Shown: piece by piece, positions 1-7,397 of the stretch
How the letters are laid out: every line of letters begins with the position of its first letter
Numbering within the stretch: position 1 is the first letter of the stretch
Source of the DNA: Clostridia bacterium
GTDB taxonomy: Bacteria; Bacillota; Clostridia; Christensenellales; Aristaeellaceae
Length of the DNA: 64,000 bases
Direction of reading: 5' to 3'
Assembly (NCBI GenBank): GCA_017512905.1
Contig: JAFWEL010000130.1
Coordinates: 62,001-126,000, forward strand
Translations under genes and position numbers: made by a program
The notes under the pieces: model-generated
What the model saw: only the letters and a program-made list of their open reading frames with translations
Databases searched by the model: none
What the model was told of the DNA's origin: nothing

Positions 1-1
1 G

Positions 2-733
2 CACGGCGTGACCATCAAGTCCTCCCTGAAGGAAAGCCAGCTTTCCGAGGTGGACGAGCTGGTGAGCGCGATTCTGGAAACCATGCCCAAGCCGGAGGTC
101 ATCGAGCACAAGCCCACCGAGGCCATCGAGCCCAACGCCATGTTCAAGCTGTCCTACGGCCTGTTCGTGCTGACCGCCCGGGATGGCGACAAGGACAACG
201 GCTGCATCATCAACACCGCGGCCCAGCTGACCAGCAATCCCAACCGCATCAGTATCGCCGTGAACAAGGGCAACTATACCCACGACATGATCCTGAAGAC
301 AGGCGTGTTCAACGTGTCCATACTGTCCACGGACGCCCCCTTTGACATCTTCAAGTATTACGGCTTCCAGAGCGGCCGGGACGTGAACAAGTTCCCGGGC
401 AGCGGCTTCCCCCGCAGCAAGAACAACCTGATCTTCATCACCGGCTGCACCAACGCCTTCATCTCGGGCAAGGTAGTTGAAGCCCATGATTACGGCACCC
501 ATACGCTGTTTGTGGCGGATGTCACCGAGGCCCAGGTGCTCTCCAACGTTCCCTCGGTCACCTATGCCTATTACTTTGCCAACATCAAGCCCAAGCCCCA
601 GCCGGCCGCCGAGAAGAAGGTGGGCTGGGTTTGCAAGATCTGCGGCTATGTCTACGAGGGCGAAACGCTTCCCGAGGATTTCATCTGCCCCTTGTGCAAG
701 CACGGCGCGGCGGATTTTGAAAAGCTGCAATAA
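2..733 (+). CDS. Flavin reductase-rubredoxin fusion protein, 5' truncated (possibly the end of a flavodiiron protein)
   Basis: The frame is open from the first bases, so the start lies outside the window. The first 30 or so visible residues resemble the last helix of a flavodoxin domain. Then comes an FMN-binding flavin-reductase split barrel (about residues 40-190) and a C-terminal rubredoxin domain of about 36 residues with the two iron-binding pairs CKIC and CPLC. In the family, NAD(P)H electrons pass through FMN to rubredoxin and on to a diiron site that reduces O2 or NO, a cytoplasmic defence of anaerobes. Whether a diiron domain lies upstream cannot be seen. The alternative is a two-domain high-molecular-weight rubredoxin. 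After the second Cys pair Lys-His-Gly replaces the usual Gly. A strong hairpin follows the stop. Confidence 0.82.
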   Translation, partial: HGVTIKSSLKESQLSEVDELVSAILETMPKPEVIEHKPTEAIEPNAMFKLSYGLFVLTARDGDKDNGCIINTAAQLTSNPNRISIAVNKGNYTHDMILKTGVFNVSILSTDAPFDIFKYYGFQSGRDVNKFPGSGFPRSKNNLIFITGCTNAFISGKVVEAHDYGTHTLFVADVTEAQVLSNVPSVTYAYYFANIKPKPQPAAEKKVGWVCKICGYVYEGETLPEDFICPLCKHGAADFEKLQ

Positions 734-751
734 AGTACAATCAATGCATGT

Positions 752-785
752 CAAAACCGACCTTCACGGACGAAGGTCGGTTTTG
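752..785. terminator. Bidirectional hairpin terminator between convergent genes
   Basis: A perfect 14-bp stem (752-765 with 772-785) encloses a 6-base loop. The stem ends are A4 on one side and T4 on the other, so it can end transcription in both directions, serving the rubredoxin fusion gene and the converging HI0933-family gene. Confidence 0.8.
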
Positions 786-797
786 ACTGTAGTCGGT

Positions 798-2054
798 TTA
801 TTCTGCCGACATCGTCGCCGCGCTCCAGCCTGCCAGCGCACCGGTGGAGAAGGCAATCTGCAGGTTGAAGCCCCCTGTGGCCGCGTCAACGTCCATCAGC
901 TCGCCGCAGAAGTACAGATTGCGAACACACTTACTCTGCATGGTGGACGGGTTGATCAGCTTCACATTGACACCGCCGCGGGTGATGATCGCTTCGTTGA
1001 AGCCGCCGAGCGCTTTCGGGTGCAGCTCAATGCCCTTGATGGTCTTCAGGAGCGTGGCGCGCTGTTGGGCCGTGATGCCATTGACGGGCATCGTCGGCGA
1101 CAGACCGGCCAGCCGGATCAGCTGCTCCGCCAGGCTGCGCGGCGCGAGGCCGTCCACGACGCTGCCCAGCTGCTTGCGAGACATCTCCTTGAAATCCCGG
1201 AGCAATCGGCTGTCCAGCGTCTGCGCGTCCAGGGCGGGTTTCAGGTCGATGGCCATGCGCACCGCGGACAGGTCCTCCGGCAGCAGGCTCGAAAGCGTCA
1301 GCGCCAGCGGGCCGGATATGCCCGTATGGGTAAACAACATCTCCCCCATCTGGCTGTACAGTCGCTTTTCCTTCTTACCGCCGGTCGTGAAGGCCGACAG
1401 CGTGACGTTTTTCAGGGTCAGTCCCGCTAGGGTGCCGGGCCAGCTCTCCACCGTGTCGATGGACACCAGCGCGGGCAGTGTCGCGGTGACGTCATGCCCG
1501 GTTTCCCTGGCCATGGCATGGCCGTCGCCGGTGGAACCCGTGGAGGGATAGCTCATGCCGCCGGTGGCCAGTATGACGGCATCCGCGAACAAGCTGTCTC
1601 CATCCTCCAGCGCGACGCCCACAGCGCATCCGTCTTCGATGAGCACCCGTGCCACGCGGGTATTCAGACGAACGTTCACGCCCGCGCGATCAAGCCCCCG
1701 CTTCAGGGCGGCGATGATGTCGCTGGACTTGTCGGAGACCGGGAAAACGCGGTTGCCCCGTTCCACCTTGAGCGGCACACCCAGCTCCTCCACCAGCGCC
1801 ATCAGCCCGTTGTTGTCCAGTCGGGCGAAGGCGGCGTAAAGAAAGCGGGGATTGCGGAAGATGTTGCGCTGGTACTGCTCCATATCCGAGGCGTTGGTGA
1901 CATTGCAGCGCCCCTTCCCGGTGATGTACAGCTTTTTCCCCAGCTTTTCGTTGCGCTCCAGCAATGTCACCCGGGCGCCGTTTCGCGCCGCGTACATCGC
2001 GGCCATTATGCCGGAAGCGCCGCCGCCCACGACGATACATTTGTTATGTTGCAT
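798..2054 (-). CDS. HI0933-family (YhiN/BaiN-like) FAD-dependent oxidoreductase
   Basis: The 418-residue cytoplasmic flavoprotein opens with an FAD-binding Rossmann motif GGGASG at the N-terminus. It carries the family signature GKGRCNVTN around residues 45-55 and a late FAD-contact region with ATGGFN near the C-terminus. The family includes BaiN of bile-acid-converting clostridia, but the substrate here is not known and bile acids should not be assumed. I chose the ATG at 2054 because GAGG lies 6 bases before it. An in-frame ATG four codons upstream has no ribosome binding site. The gene starts just after the rpiR-family gene ends, so the two are probably one transcript and the regulator may control it. 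Confidence 0.85.
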   Translation of the reverse strand: MQHNKCIVVGGGASGIMAAMYAARNGARVTLLERNEKLGKKLYITGKGRCNVTNASDMEQYQRNIFRNPRFLYAAFARLDNNGLMALVEELGVPLKVERGNRVFPVSDKSSDIIAALKRGLDRAGVNVRLNTRVARVLIEDGCAVGVALEDGDSLFADAVILATGGMSYPSTGSTGDGHAMARETGHDVTATLPALVSIDTVESWPGTLAGLTLKNVTLSAFTTGGKKEKRLYSQMGEMLFTHTGISGPLALTLSSLLPEDLSAVRMAIDLKPALDAQTLDSRLLRDFKEMSRKQLGSVVDGLAPRSLAEQLIRLAGLSPTMPVNGITAQQRATLLKTIKGIELHPKALGGFNEAIITRGGVNVKLINPSTMQSKCVRNLYFCGELMDVDAATGGFNLQIAFSTGALAGWSAATMSAE

Positions 2055-2067
2055 ATCGGTCCTCATT

Positions 2068-2934
2068 TCATTCGGCGGTCTTGGCGAGGTAGACGTCGTA
2101 CTTGCTCCAGATTTCCTCCATCTGATCGAAGTATTGAGAGACCTCGTGCCGCCTGCGCTGTCCCAGGGCGACGATCAGCGCATTGATCAGGGACAGTGGC
2201 GCGGCAAAGGAATCCACAAAGGAGGACATGTCGCTCTTGGCCATCAGACAGGTGTCTGCCGTGGCATGCAGCGGAGAAAGGGGGCCATCCGTGATGGCGA
2301 TGAGCGAAGCCCCCCGGGAGCGGGCGAATTCCATGGCCTCGATGGAGCGCGCGGTGTACCGGGGAAACGACAGGCCGATCAGCAGGTCGCCCTCGCTGAT
2401 ACGCGAAAGCTGTTCAAATACATCGCTGATGCCGGAGGTCACCACCGTGACGTCCGGGAAGATAAACCGCAGATAGTGGGCAAAGAATTCTGCGATGGGC
2501 GCGGAGGCTCGAAGGCCCAGCACATAGATGCTCCTGGCCGAGATGATCTTCTCGATCGCATCCTCAAAGGCATTGATGTCCATTTCGTCCAGCGTCGAGC
2601 GGATGTTCTGTATGTCGGCCTTCAGCACTTTGTTCAGGACTTGGGCGTGATCCATGTCCGAGGTCATTTCAAAGCGCTGGGAAGCGGTCAGGCGATGGCG
2701 GATCAGCTCCTGCAGGGCCTTTTGAAGATGGGGATAACCGCTGTAGCCCAGGGCGGAGGCAAAGCGCACCACGGTGGATTCCGATACCCCGACGTATTCC
2801 CCCAGCTTGGAAGCGGTCATGAACACGACCTTATCGTAATGCGTCACGATGCATTCGGCGATGCGTCGATGGCTTTTTGAAAGTTTTTTCCCGCTGTGAT
2901 TCAATCTTTGTATCAATTCCTGTGCGTTGTCCAT
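2068..2934 (-). CDS. RpiR/MurR-family transcriptional regulator (HTH + SIS domain)
   Basis: This 288-residue DNA-binding protein has an N-terminal RpiR helix-turn-helix (residues 1-80; the GVSESTVVRFASALG stretch is the recognition helix region) and a C-terminal SIS sugar-phosphate domain (about 120-260, with VLGLRAS and GLSFPRYT loops). RpiR proteins sense phosphosugars and control sugar or amino-sugar catabolism. Here the only co-transcribed gene is the flavoprotein, which gives no clear substrate. I chose the ATG at 2934 because GGGAGG precedes it. A longer in-frame start at 2958 would put that binding site inside the coding region. A promoter and a long palindrome lie just upstream, suggesting autoregulation. 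Confidence 0.88.
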   Translation of the reverse strand: MDNAQELIQRLNHSGKKLSKSHRRIAECIVTHYDKVVFMTASKLGEYVGVSESTVVRFASALGYSGYPHLQKALQELIRHRLTASQRFEMTSDMDHAQVLNKVLKADIQNIRSTLDEMDINAFEDAIEKIISARSIYVLGLRASAPIAEFFAHYLRFIFPDVTVVTSGISDVFEQLSRISEGDLLIGLSFPRYTARSIEAMEFARSRGASLIAITDGPLSPLHATADTCLMAKSDMSSFVDSFAAPLSLINALIVALGQRRRHEVSQYFDQMEEIWSKYDVYLAKTAE

Positions 2935-2982
2935 ATGATTAATTCCTCCCTTGAGCATGGTAAAATGGATTCATCTAATGCA

Positions 2983-3011
2983 ATTATACAGCCTGCGCCC
3001 TTTTTTTGCAA
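2983..3011 (-). promoter_or_regulatory. Sigma-A-type promoter of the RpiR-family gene
   Basis: On the minus strand TTGCAA (3011-3006) is separated by 17 bases from TATAAT (2988-2983), about 50 bases before the chosen start. The -35 half lies in a palindrome. Confidence 0.6.
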
Positions 3012-3029
3012 GTCGAACCTGCAAAAAAA
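3001..3029. promoter_or_regulatory. Palindrome overlapping the RpiR promoter, candidate operator
   Basis: Two perfect 10-base arms, TTTTTTTGCA (3001-3010) and TGCAAAAAAA (3020-3029), flank 9 bases and cover the -35 box of the minus-strand promoter. RpiR-family regulators often bind inverted repeats at their own promoter. It could also act as a short plus-strand terminator, but no gene ends there. Confidence 0.45.
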
Positions 3030-3165
3030 TGCATTAAACCCCTATACATCATTCATAATTGAATGTGTTACACCGAAATCCTGAACGTTGTTTATCTGAA
3101 CATGATGCATATGTCTATTAAATCGGTTGCAAAAACAGGCGGACGCCGGTGCGGCGGAGTTCCGG

Positions 3166-3194
3166 TTATGTTCGGCAATTTCGGTTCATAGATT
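3166..3194 (+). promoter_or_regulatory. Sigma-E-like sporulation promoter before spoIIP
   Basis: TTATGTT (3166-3172), a 14-base spacer, then CATAGATT (3187-3194) resemble the mother-cell sigma-E pattern (roughly KMATATT, 14-15 bases, CATACANT). It lies 30 bases before the spoIIP start. spoIIP belongs to the sigma-E regulon in Bacillus. No sigma-A match is evident here. Confidence 0.45.
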
Positions 3195-3224
3195 AGAGTG
3201 CGAAAAGCGTTCGGAGGTGAACAT

Positions 3225-4235
3225 GTGATTCAATTCAAGGTCATTCGCGCATCGCGCCTTCTGCTGGCTTTGGCTATCATACTGTTGCTGGTTATGCTGG
3301 CCGTTCTGGGCTTCCACTTCCTGGGCCAGCAAAAAGCGCCTCCGGTCAACAGTGCCGCAAGACTGGTTGAGGTGAACGCCGCTGACGAGGTAAAGACCGC
3401 CGAGGTCTTTGCCTCGTCTGGCAATTCCGCCGCTTTTCCGTCCAAACCGGAAAGCGGCATTCAAATTGAGGTCGTCAGGCGGGATGACGCGACCTCCCGG
3501 CAGCAGCGCATACTGATCTATCACACCCACACCCACGAGGCCTACGAGCAGGTGGATGGCGATCCCTACGAGGCCCTTGAGGCGTGGCGGACCGCGGATA
3601 CCGGACACAGCGTGGTCAGGGTGGGCGAAGCCCTGGCATCGCGGCTGAGGCGGTATGGCTTCGACGTGGTTCACGATGCCACGGACCATGAGGGCAGCCA
3701 GCTCTCCACCGCCTACAACCGCTCCCTGGCGACGCTGATGCACTATCGCGAGCGCTTTGATCTGTATATCGACCTGCACCGCGACGCATATATCGAGGGC
3801 GATCCCGTCACTGTTGTGAGCGATACGGGTGAAGAGATGGCGCCGGTGATGCTGCTGATCGGAAACGGAAATGGGTTTGAGGTCAAGCCCTGGTATGACC
3901 AAAACCTTTGCTTCGCCCAGGCCTTGGAGGCGCTTATCAATATGGAAGCGCCTGGATTGTGCAAGCCGGTGCTGGTCAAGGACGGTCGCTACAATCAGAA
4001 CATCGGTGTATTCTCGATCCTCGTGGAGGTCGGCCACAACCGCAATACGCTCGTGCAGGCCTGCAACTCGGTGGCACCGGTGGCCAAAGCGATATACTCC
4101 CTGTTGGTGGAATCCCCGAATCCGGAGCTCATGCGCATGAAGGCAGAATGGCAGACGGCTCACCCATCGACCATCGGAAGATATGGCACCGATATGATTG
4201 AAGGCACAGACAAAGCCAATATGCCGATTTCATAG
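3225..4235 (+). CDS. spoIIP: Stage II sporulation protein P, cell-wall amidase
   Basis: The 336-residue protein has an N-terminal membrane anchor (about residues 8-28) and a SpoIIP amidase domain from about residue 90. ILIYHTHTHEAY gives the zinc-binding His region, and YIDLHRDAY and FSILVEVGHNRNT are further conserved blocks. SpoIIP works with SpoIID and SpoIIM to degrade septal peptidoglycan during engulfment. The GTG at 3225 is preferred because GGAGG sits 7 bases upstream. A GTG at 3198 lacks one, and an ATG at 3223 is out of frame. The usual neighbour gpr is not seen. The gene stands alone behind a sigma-E-like promoter and is followed by a Spo0A-like gene. Confidence 0.9.
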   Translation: MIQFKVIRASRLLLALAIILLLVMLAVLGFHFLGQQKAPPVNSAARLVEVNAADEVKTAEVFASSGNSAAFPSKPESGIQIEVVRRDDATSRQQRILIYHTHTHEAYEQVDGDPYEALEAWRTADTGHSVVRVGEALASRLRRYGFDVVHDATDHEGSQLSTAYNRSLATLMHYRERFDLYIDLHRDAYIEGDPVTVVSDTGEEMAPVMLLIGNGNGFEVKPWYDQNLCFAQALEALINMEAPGLCKPVLVKDGRYNQNIGVFSILVEVGHNRNTLVQACNSVAPVAKAIYSLLVESPNPELMRMKAEWQTAHPSTIGRYGTDMIEGTDKANMPIS

Positions 4236-4306
4236 TATACCAATAATAGAAAGGCGGGCTTTTTAATGTTAACAACATTTTTAAATAATCAGATGTTCAA
4301 ATCATA

Positions 4307-4335
4307 TTGACAGCACGCTTAAAAGTATGTATTAT
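4307..4335 (+). promoter_or_regulatory. Sigma-A promoter of the Spo0A-like gene
   Basis: TTGACA (4307-4312), 17 bases, TATTAT (4330-4335). This near-consensus vegetative promoter lies in an AT-rich 160-base gap, about 60 bases before the start codon. Confidence 0.75.
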
Positions 4336-4395
4336 TACACTATAAAATAAATAAAATATACACCATAAGTAGTTACTTAAGAAGGAGACGATACC

Positions 4396-5139
4396 ATGAA
4401 GCAATGCCGTTTTTATATTGCTGATATAGATGAACAGTTTACTCACAGGATACGTGCAGTAATCGCCAAGTGCCCCGGCATTGAAATCGTTGGCAGCGCC
4501 ACGAACGGTCGAACCGCGCTGTCGGAAGTGTTGCGTCTGAAGCCGGATGTGGTGATGACGGATATACCGCTACCCGAGTTGGATGGCATATCGCTGTTGC
4601 ATGAGTTTCGCCGCTTCAGTCCGGCGCCGTCGGTCATCGTGTGTACGCGGTTTTATTCCGACGCGAGCATGCAATGCGCCAGCAGGAATGGGGCCACATT
4701 CTTTCTCTGCAAGCCCATTGAGATCTCCACATTGCCTGAATTGATTCTTGAATGTGGACGTAATCGTCAGGAGCCCATCATTGACAGCGATAAGCAGCGC
4801 CTTGAGAACGATGCTGAACGACTTCGCGGAACTACCGTTCACAGGCTATTGAAGGAATTAGGAATGTCGGCCCGTCTGGACGGCGCGGCGTATTTCATCG
4901 AAGCCGCCGTTCACTGTTACGGCGACGCGCTGCTGTTGAGGAATCTGTCAAAGGGCTTGTATGCCCAGCTGGCCCAGAGAATGGACACAACTGTTTCGAG
5001 AATTGAGCGCTCCATGCGCAGCGCGATTGCCATCGCCTACGACAGGGGCACCCTGAGCCAGCATTTTTCCCACAGGCCAACCAACCGCGAATTCATAGAA
5101 TACCTGATGTATACCGTCGATCAGTCACAACATCTATAG
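4396..5139 (+). CDS. Spo0A-like sporulation response regulator, divergent
   Basis: The 247-residue protein has a receiver domain (1-120) with the acidic pocket at Asp10/Asp12, phosphoacceptor Asp56 in MTDIPLPELDG, Thr84 and Lys106, so phosphorylation should be possible. A Spo0A C-terminal DNA-binding domain follows (about 145-247): HRLLKELGM, then TTVSRIERSMRSAIAIAYDRG, which matches the Spo0A pattern TxSRVERAIRHAIEVAW at many but not all positions. The protein is shorter than typical Spo0A and the segment after the recognition helix is reduced. Spo0A usually follows spoIVB, but here the neighbours are spoIIP and glgB. It may be the master regulator of this species or a paralogue with altered DNA preference. 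GGAG precedes the ATG. Confidence 0.8.
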   Translation: MKQCRFYIADIDEQFTHRIRAVIAKCPGIEIVGSATNGRTALSEVLRLKPDVVMTDIPLPELDGISLLHEFRRFSPAPSVIVCTRFYSDASMQCASRNGATFFLCKPIEISTLPELILECGRNRQEPIIDSDKQRLENDAERLRGTTVHRLLKELGMSARLDGAAYFIEAAVHCYGDALLLRNLSKGLYAQLAQRMDTTVSRIERSMRSAIAIAYDRGTLSQHFSHRPTNREFIEYLMYTVDQSQHL

Positions 5140-5247
5140 GTGGCCTCGGGCTTCCATCTTTCTCCGGAGTGCTTTTCACGCATATAATTAGTTTTATCGC
5201 TTTTTGGCTCCAAATCGCCAAAAATTATGGCCAGTTCGTCAAAGATG

Positions 5248-5256
5248 TGTTATAAT
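5248..5256 (+). promoter_or_regulatory. Extended -10 promoter element before glgB
   Basis: TG-T-TATAAT (TATAAT at 5251-5256) lies about 40 bases before the chosen glgB start. No good -35 box is seen. It falls inside a longer open frame, which supports the downstream start at 5299. Confidence 0.5.
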
Positions 5257-5298
5257 CATAAACAGAATTACGCGACGCATGCGGAGGTGCCGACCAGT

Positions 5299-7317
5299 AT
5301 GAAGGCGAACAGGCCAACTCAATACAAGATCATGTCCATCGACCCCTGGCTGCAGCCCTACTATAACGATATCGCTCTGAGAATGGAGCGCCACGCGAAC
5401 ACGCGCAAGCAGCTGCTGGGCGACAGGGCGGACCTGACATCCTTTGCCAACGGCTATCTCTATTATGGCATCAACCGCACCGAAACCGGCTGGGTATACC
5501 GTGAATGGGCGCCGGGGGCCGACGCGCTTCACCTGATTGGTGATTTCAACGATTGGAACCGGGAATCCCATCCGTTGACCCGCCTTCCCGACGGCACCTG
5601 GGAAATCGAGCTGCCCGGCGCGGACGCGCTGAAGCATGGCCAGTTGGTCAAGGTACAGGTGACAAAGGACGGCCGGCGCACCGACCACATACCGGCCTAT
5701 ATCCGGCGGGTGGTGCAAAATGAACAGCACCTGTTTAACGGGCAGATCTGGGCCCCACCCCACCCCTTTCACTGGACCGACGGCGGCTATGGCAAGCGCA
5801 AAATCACCCCGCCCTACATCTATGAAGCCCATATCGGCATGGCCCAGGAGAAGGAGGGCGTGGGCAGCTACCGCGAATTCGCGGATTTTAACCTGGAATA
5901 CATACGAAGCCTGGGCTACAATACCGTTCAGCTGATGGCGATCCAGGAGCATCCCTACTATGCCTCCTTCGGCTATCAGGTGACCAACTTCTTCGCTGCC
6001 TCCTCCTGGTACGGCGAGCCGGAGGACCTGAAATACCTGATCAACAAGGCCCATGAGCTGGGCATGTACGTGCTGCTGGATGTAGTCCATTCCCATGCCT
6101 CCGCCAACGCCGACGAGGGACTCAACGGCCTGGATGGCACGGACAGCCAGTACTTCATGAGCGGCGAACGGGGCTGGCATCCGGCTTGGAAGACCCGCCT
6201 GTTCGATTACGGCAAGCATGAGGTGCTCCACTTCCTGCTGTCCAATCTCAAATTCTGGCTGGAGGAATACCACTTCGACGGCTTCCGCTTCGACGGCGTC
6301 ACCTCGATGATCTACCAGGATCACGGCCTTGGCGCCAGCTTTTCCGACTATTCCCGGTATTTCGGGTTGAACACTAACGTCGACGCGCTGACCTATCTTC
6401 AGTTGGCCAACGAGCTGGTCCACGCGGTCAATCCCTTCGCGCTGACCGTCGCCGAGGAGATGAGCGGCATGCCTGGCATGTGCATTCCCATCCGCAGCGG
6501 CGGCATCGGCTTTGATTACCGCCTGTCCATGGGTGTGCCGGACTTCTGGATCAGGCTGCTCAAGGAGTATTCCGACGATCAGTGGGACATGTTCAAGATG
6601 TGGTACGAGCTGACCACCCGCCGCCCCCAGGAGAAGAATATCGGCTACAGCGAATCCCATGACCAGGCGCTGGTGGGCGACAAGACGCTGATCTTCCGCA
6701 TGGCCGACGCGGAAATGTACACCGGTATGAGCAAATCCTACCACTCCATCGCCATCGATCGGGCCATCGCCCTGCACAAGATGATCCGCTTCATCACCCT
6801 CGCGCTGGGCAGCGACGGCTATCTGAATTTCATGGGCAATGAGTTTGGCCACCCGGAATGGATCGACTTCCCCAGAGAGGGCAACGGCTGGAGCTACAAG
6901 TATGCCCGACGGCAGTGGTCCCTGGTGCAGAACGACACGTTGAAATACGAATGGCTGGCCAACTTCGATCGGGCCATGCTGAAGTTCAGCCGGAAATATC
7001 GCGTACTGAGCAAGACGGACACCGTCAACCTGTGGATCGACCAGCCCGGCAAGATCATCGCCTTCTCCAAGGGCGAGCTGGTATATGTGTTCAACTTCCA
7101 CCCCACCTATTCCCCCACCGACTTCTTCCTGCCGGTCCACTCCGTGGGAGAGGGCGGATATAAGGTGATCTTCTCCACGGACGATATTGACTTCGGCGGC
7201 ATGGACCGCACCAGCAAGGACTATGTGTATTACACGAAATTTGAAGAAGGCCGCGGCCTGGGTTTTGAGATCTACATTCCCTGCCGCACCGCCATCGTGT
7301 TCCGGCGTATCGAGTAA
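5299..7317 (+). CDS. glgB: 1,4-alpha-glucan branching enzyme, eukaryote-type (GH13_8-like)
   Basis: The 672-residue enzyme makes alpha-1,6 branches in glycogen. It has an N-terminal CBM48 domain (GWVYREWAPGA, LIGDFNDWN; about residues 50-150), then a GH13 barrel with VLLDVVHSHAS, DGFRFDGVTSM (nucleophile Asp), AEEMSGMP (acid/base Glu) and SESHDQALVGDK (third carboxylate), and a C-terminal beta domain. The RLFDYG...EVLHFLLSNLKFWLEEYHFDGFR-type region resembles plant, yeast and Bacteroidetes enzymes more than the usual bacterial GlgB. The start at 5299 follows GGAGG at 5283-5287. A longer frame from 5227 contains a promoter element and lacks a binding site. No other glycogen gene is near. Confidence 0.9.
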   Translation: MKANRPTQYKIMSIDPWLQPYYNDIALRMERHANTRKQLLGDRADLTSFANGYLYYGINRTETGWVYREWAPGADALHLIGDFNDWNRESHPLTRLPDGTWEIELPGADALKHGQLVKVQVTKDGRRTDHIPAYIRRVVQNEQHLFNGQIWAPPHPFHWTDGGYGKRKITPPYIYEAHIGMAQEKEGVGSYREFADFNLEYIRSLGYNTVQLMAIQEHPYYASFGYQVTNFFAASSWYGEPEDLKYLINKAHELGMYVLLDVVHSHASANADEGLNGLDGTDSQYFMSGERGWHPAWKTRLFDYGKHEVLHFLLSNLKFWLEEYHFDGFRFDGVTSMIYQDHGLGASFSDYSRYFGLNTNVDALTYLQLANELVHAVNPFALTVAEEMSGMPGMCIPIRSGGIGFDYRLSMGVPDFWIRLLKEYSDDQWDMFKMWYELTTRRPQEKNIGYSESHDQALVGDKTLIFRMADAEMYTGMSKSYHSIAIDRAIALHKMIRFITLALGSDGYLNFMGNEFGHPEWIDFPREGNGWSYKYARRQWSLVQNDTLKYEWLANFDRAMLKFSRKYRVLSKTDTVNLWIDQPGKIIAFSKGELVYVFNFHPTYSPTDFFLPVHSVGEGGYKVIFSTDDIDFGGMDRTSKDYVYYTKFEEGRGLGFEIYIPCRTAIVFRRIE

Positions 7318-7330
7318 CCCCATAACGATA

Positions 7331-7372
7331 CAATGGGCTGCGCTCTAAAGGCAGAACGCAGCCCATTGTTTT
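7331..7372 (+). terminator. Rho-independent terminator after glgB
   Basis: A 12-bp stem (7331-7342 with 7357-7368) is followed by TTTTG. It lies between convergent glgB and gpmI. The T-run is on the plus strand only. Confidence 0.8.
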
Positions 7373-7397
7373 GTGAACATAACCTTTTATACGCGAA

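Noticed and set aside
798..2054. Bile-acid enzyme BaiN
   Set aside because: The HI0933 family is broad and there is no other bai gene nearby.
5239..7323. Long open frame on the minus strand opposite glgB
   Set aside because: It is a shadow of the GC-rich glgB gene: no ribosome binding site, composition rich in Val, Gly and His, and no recognisable domain.
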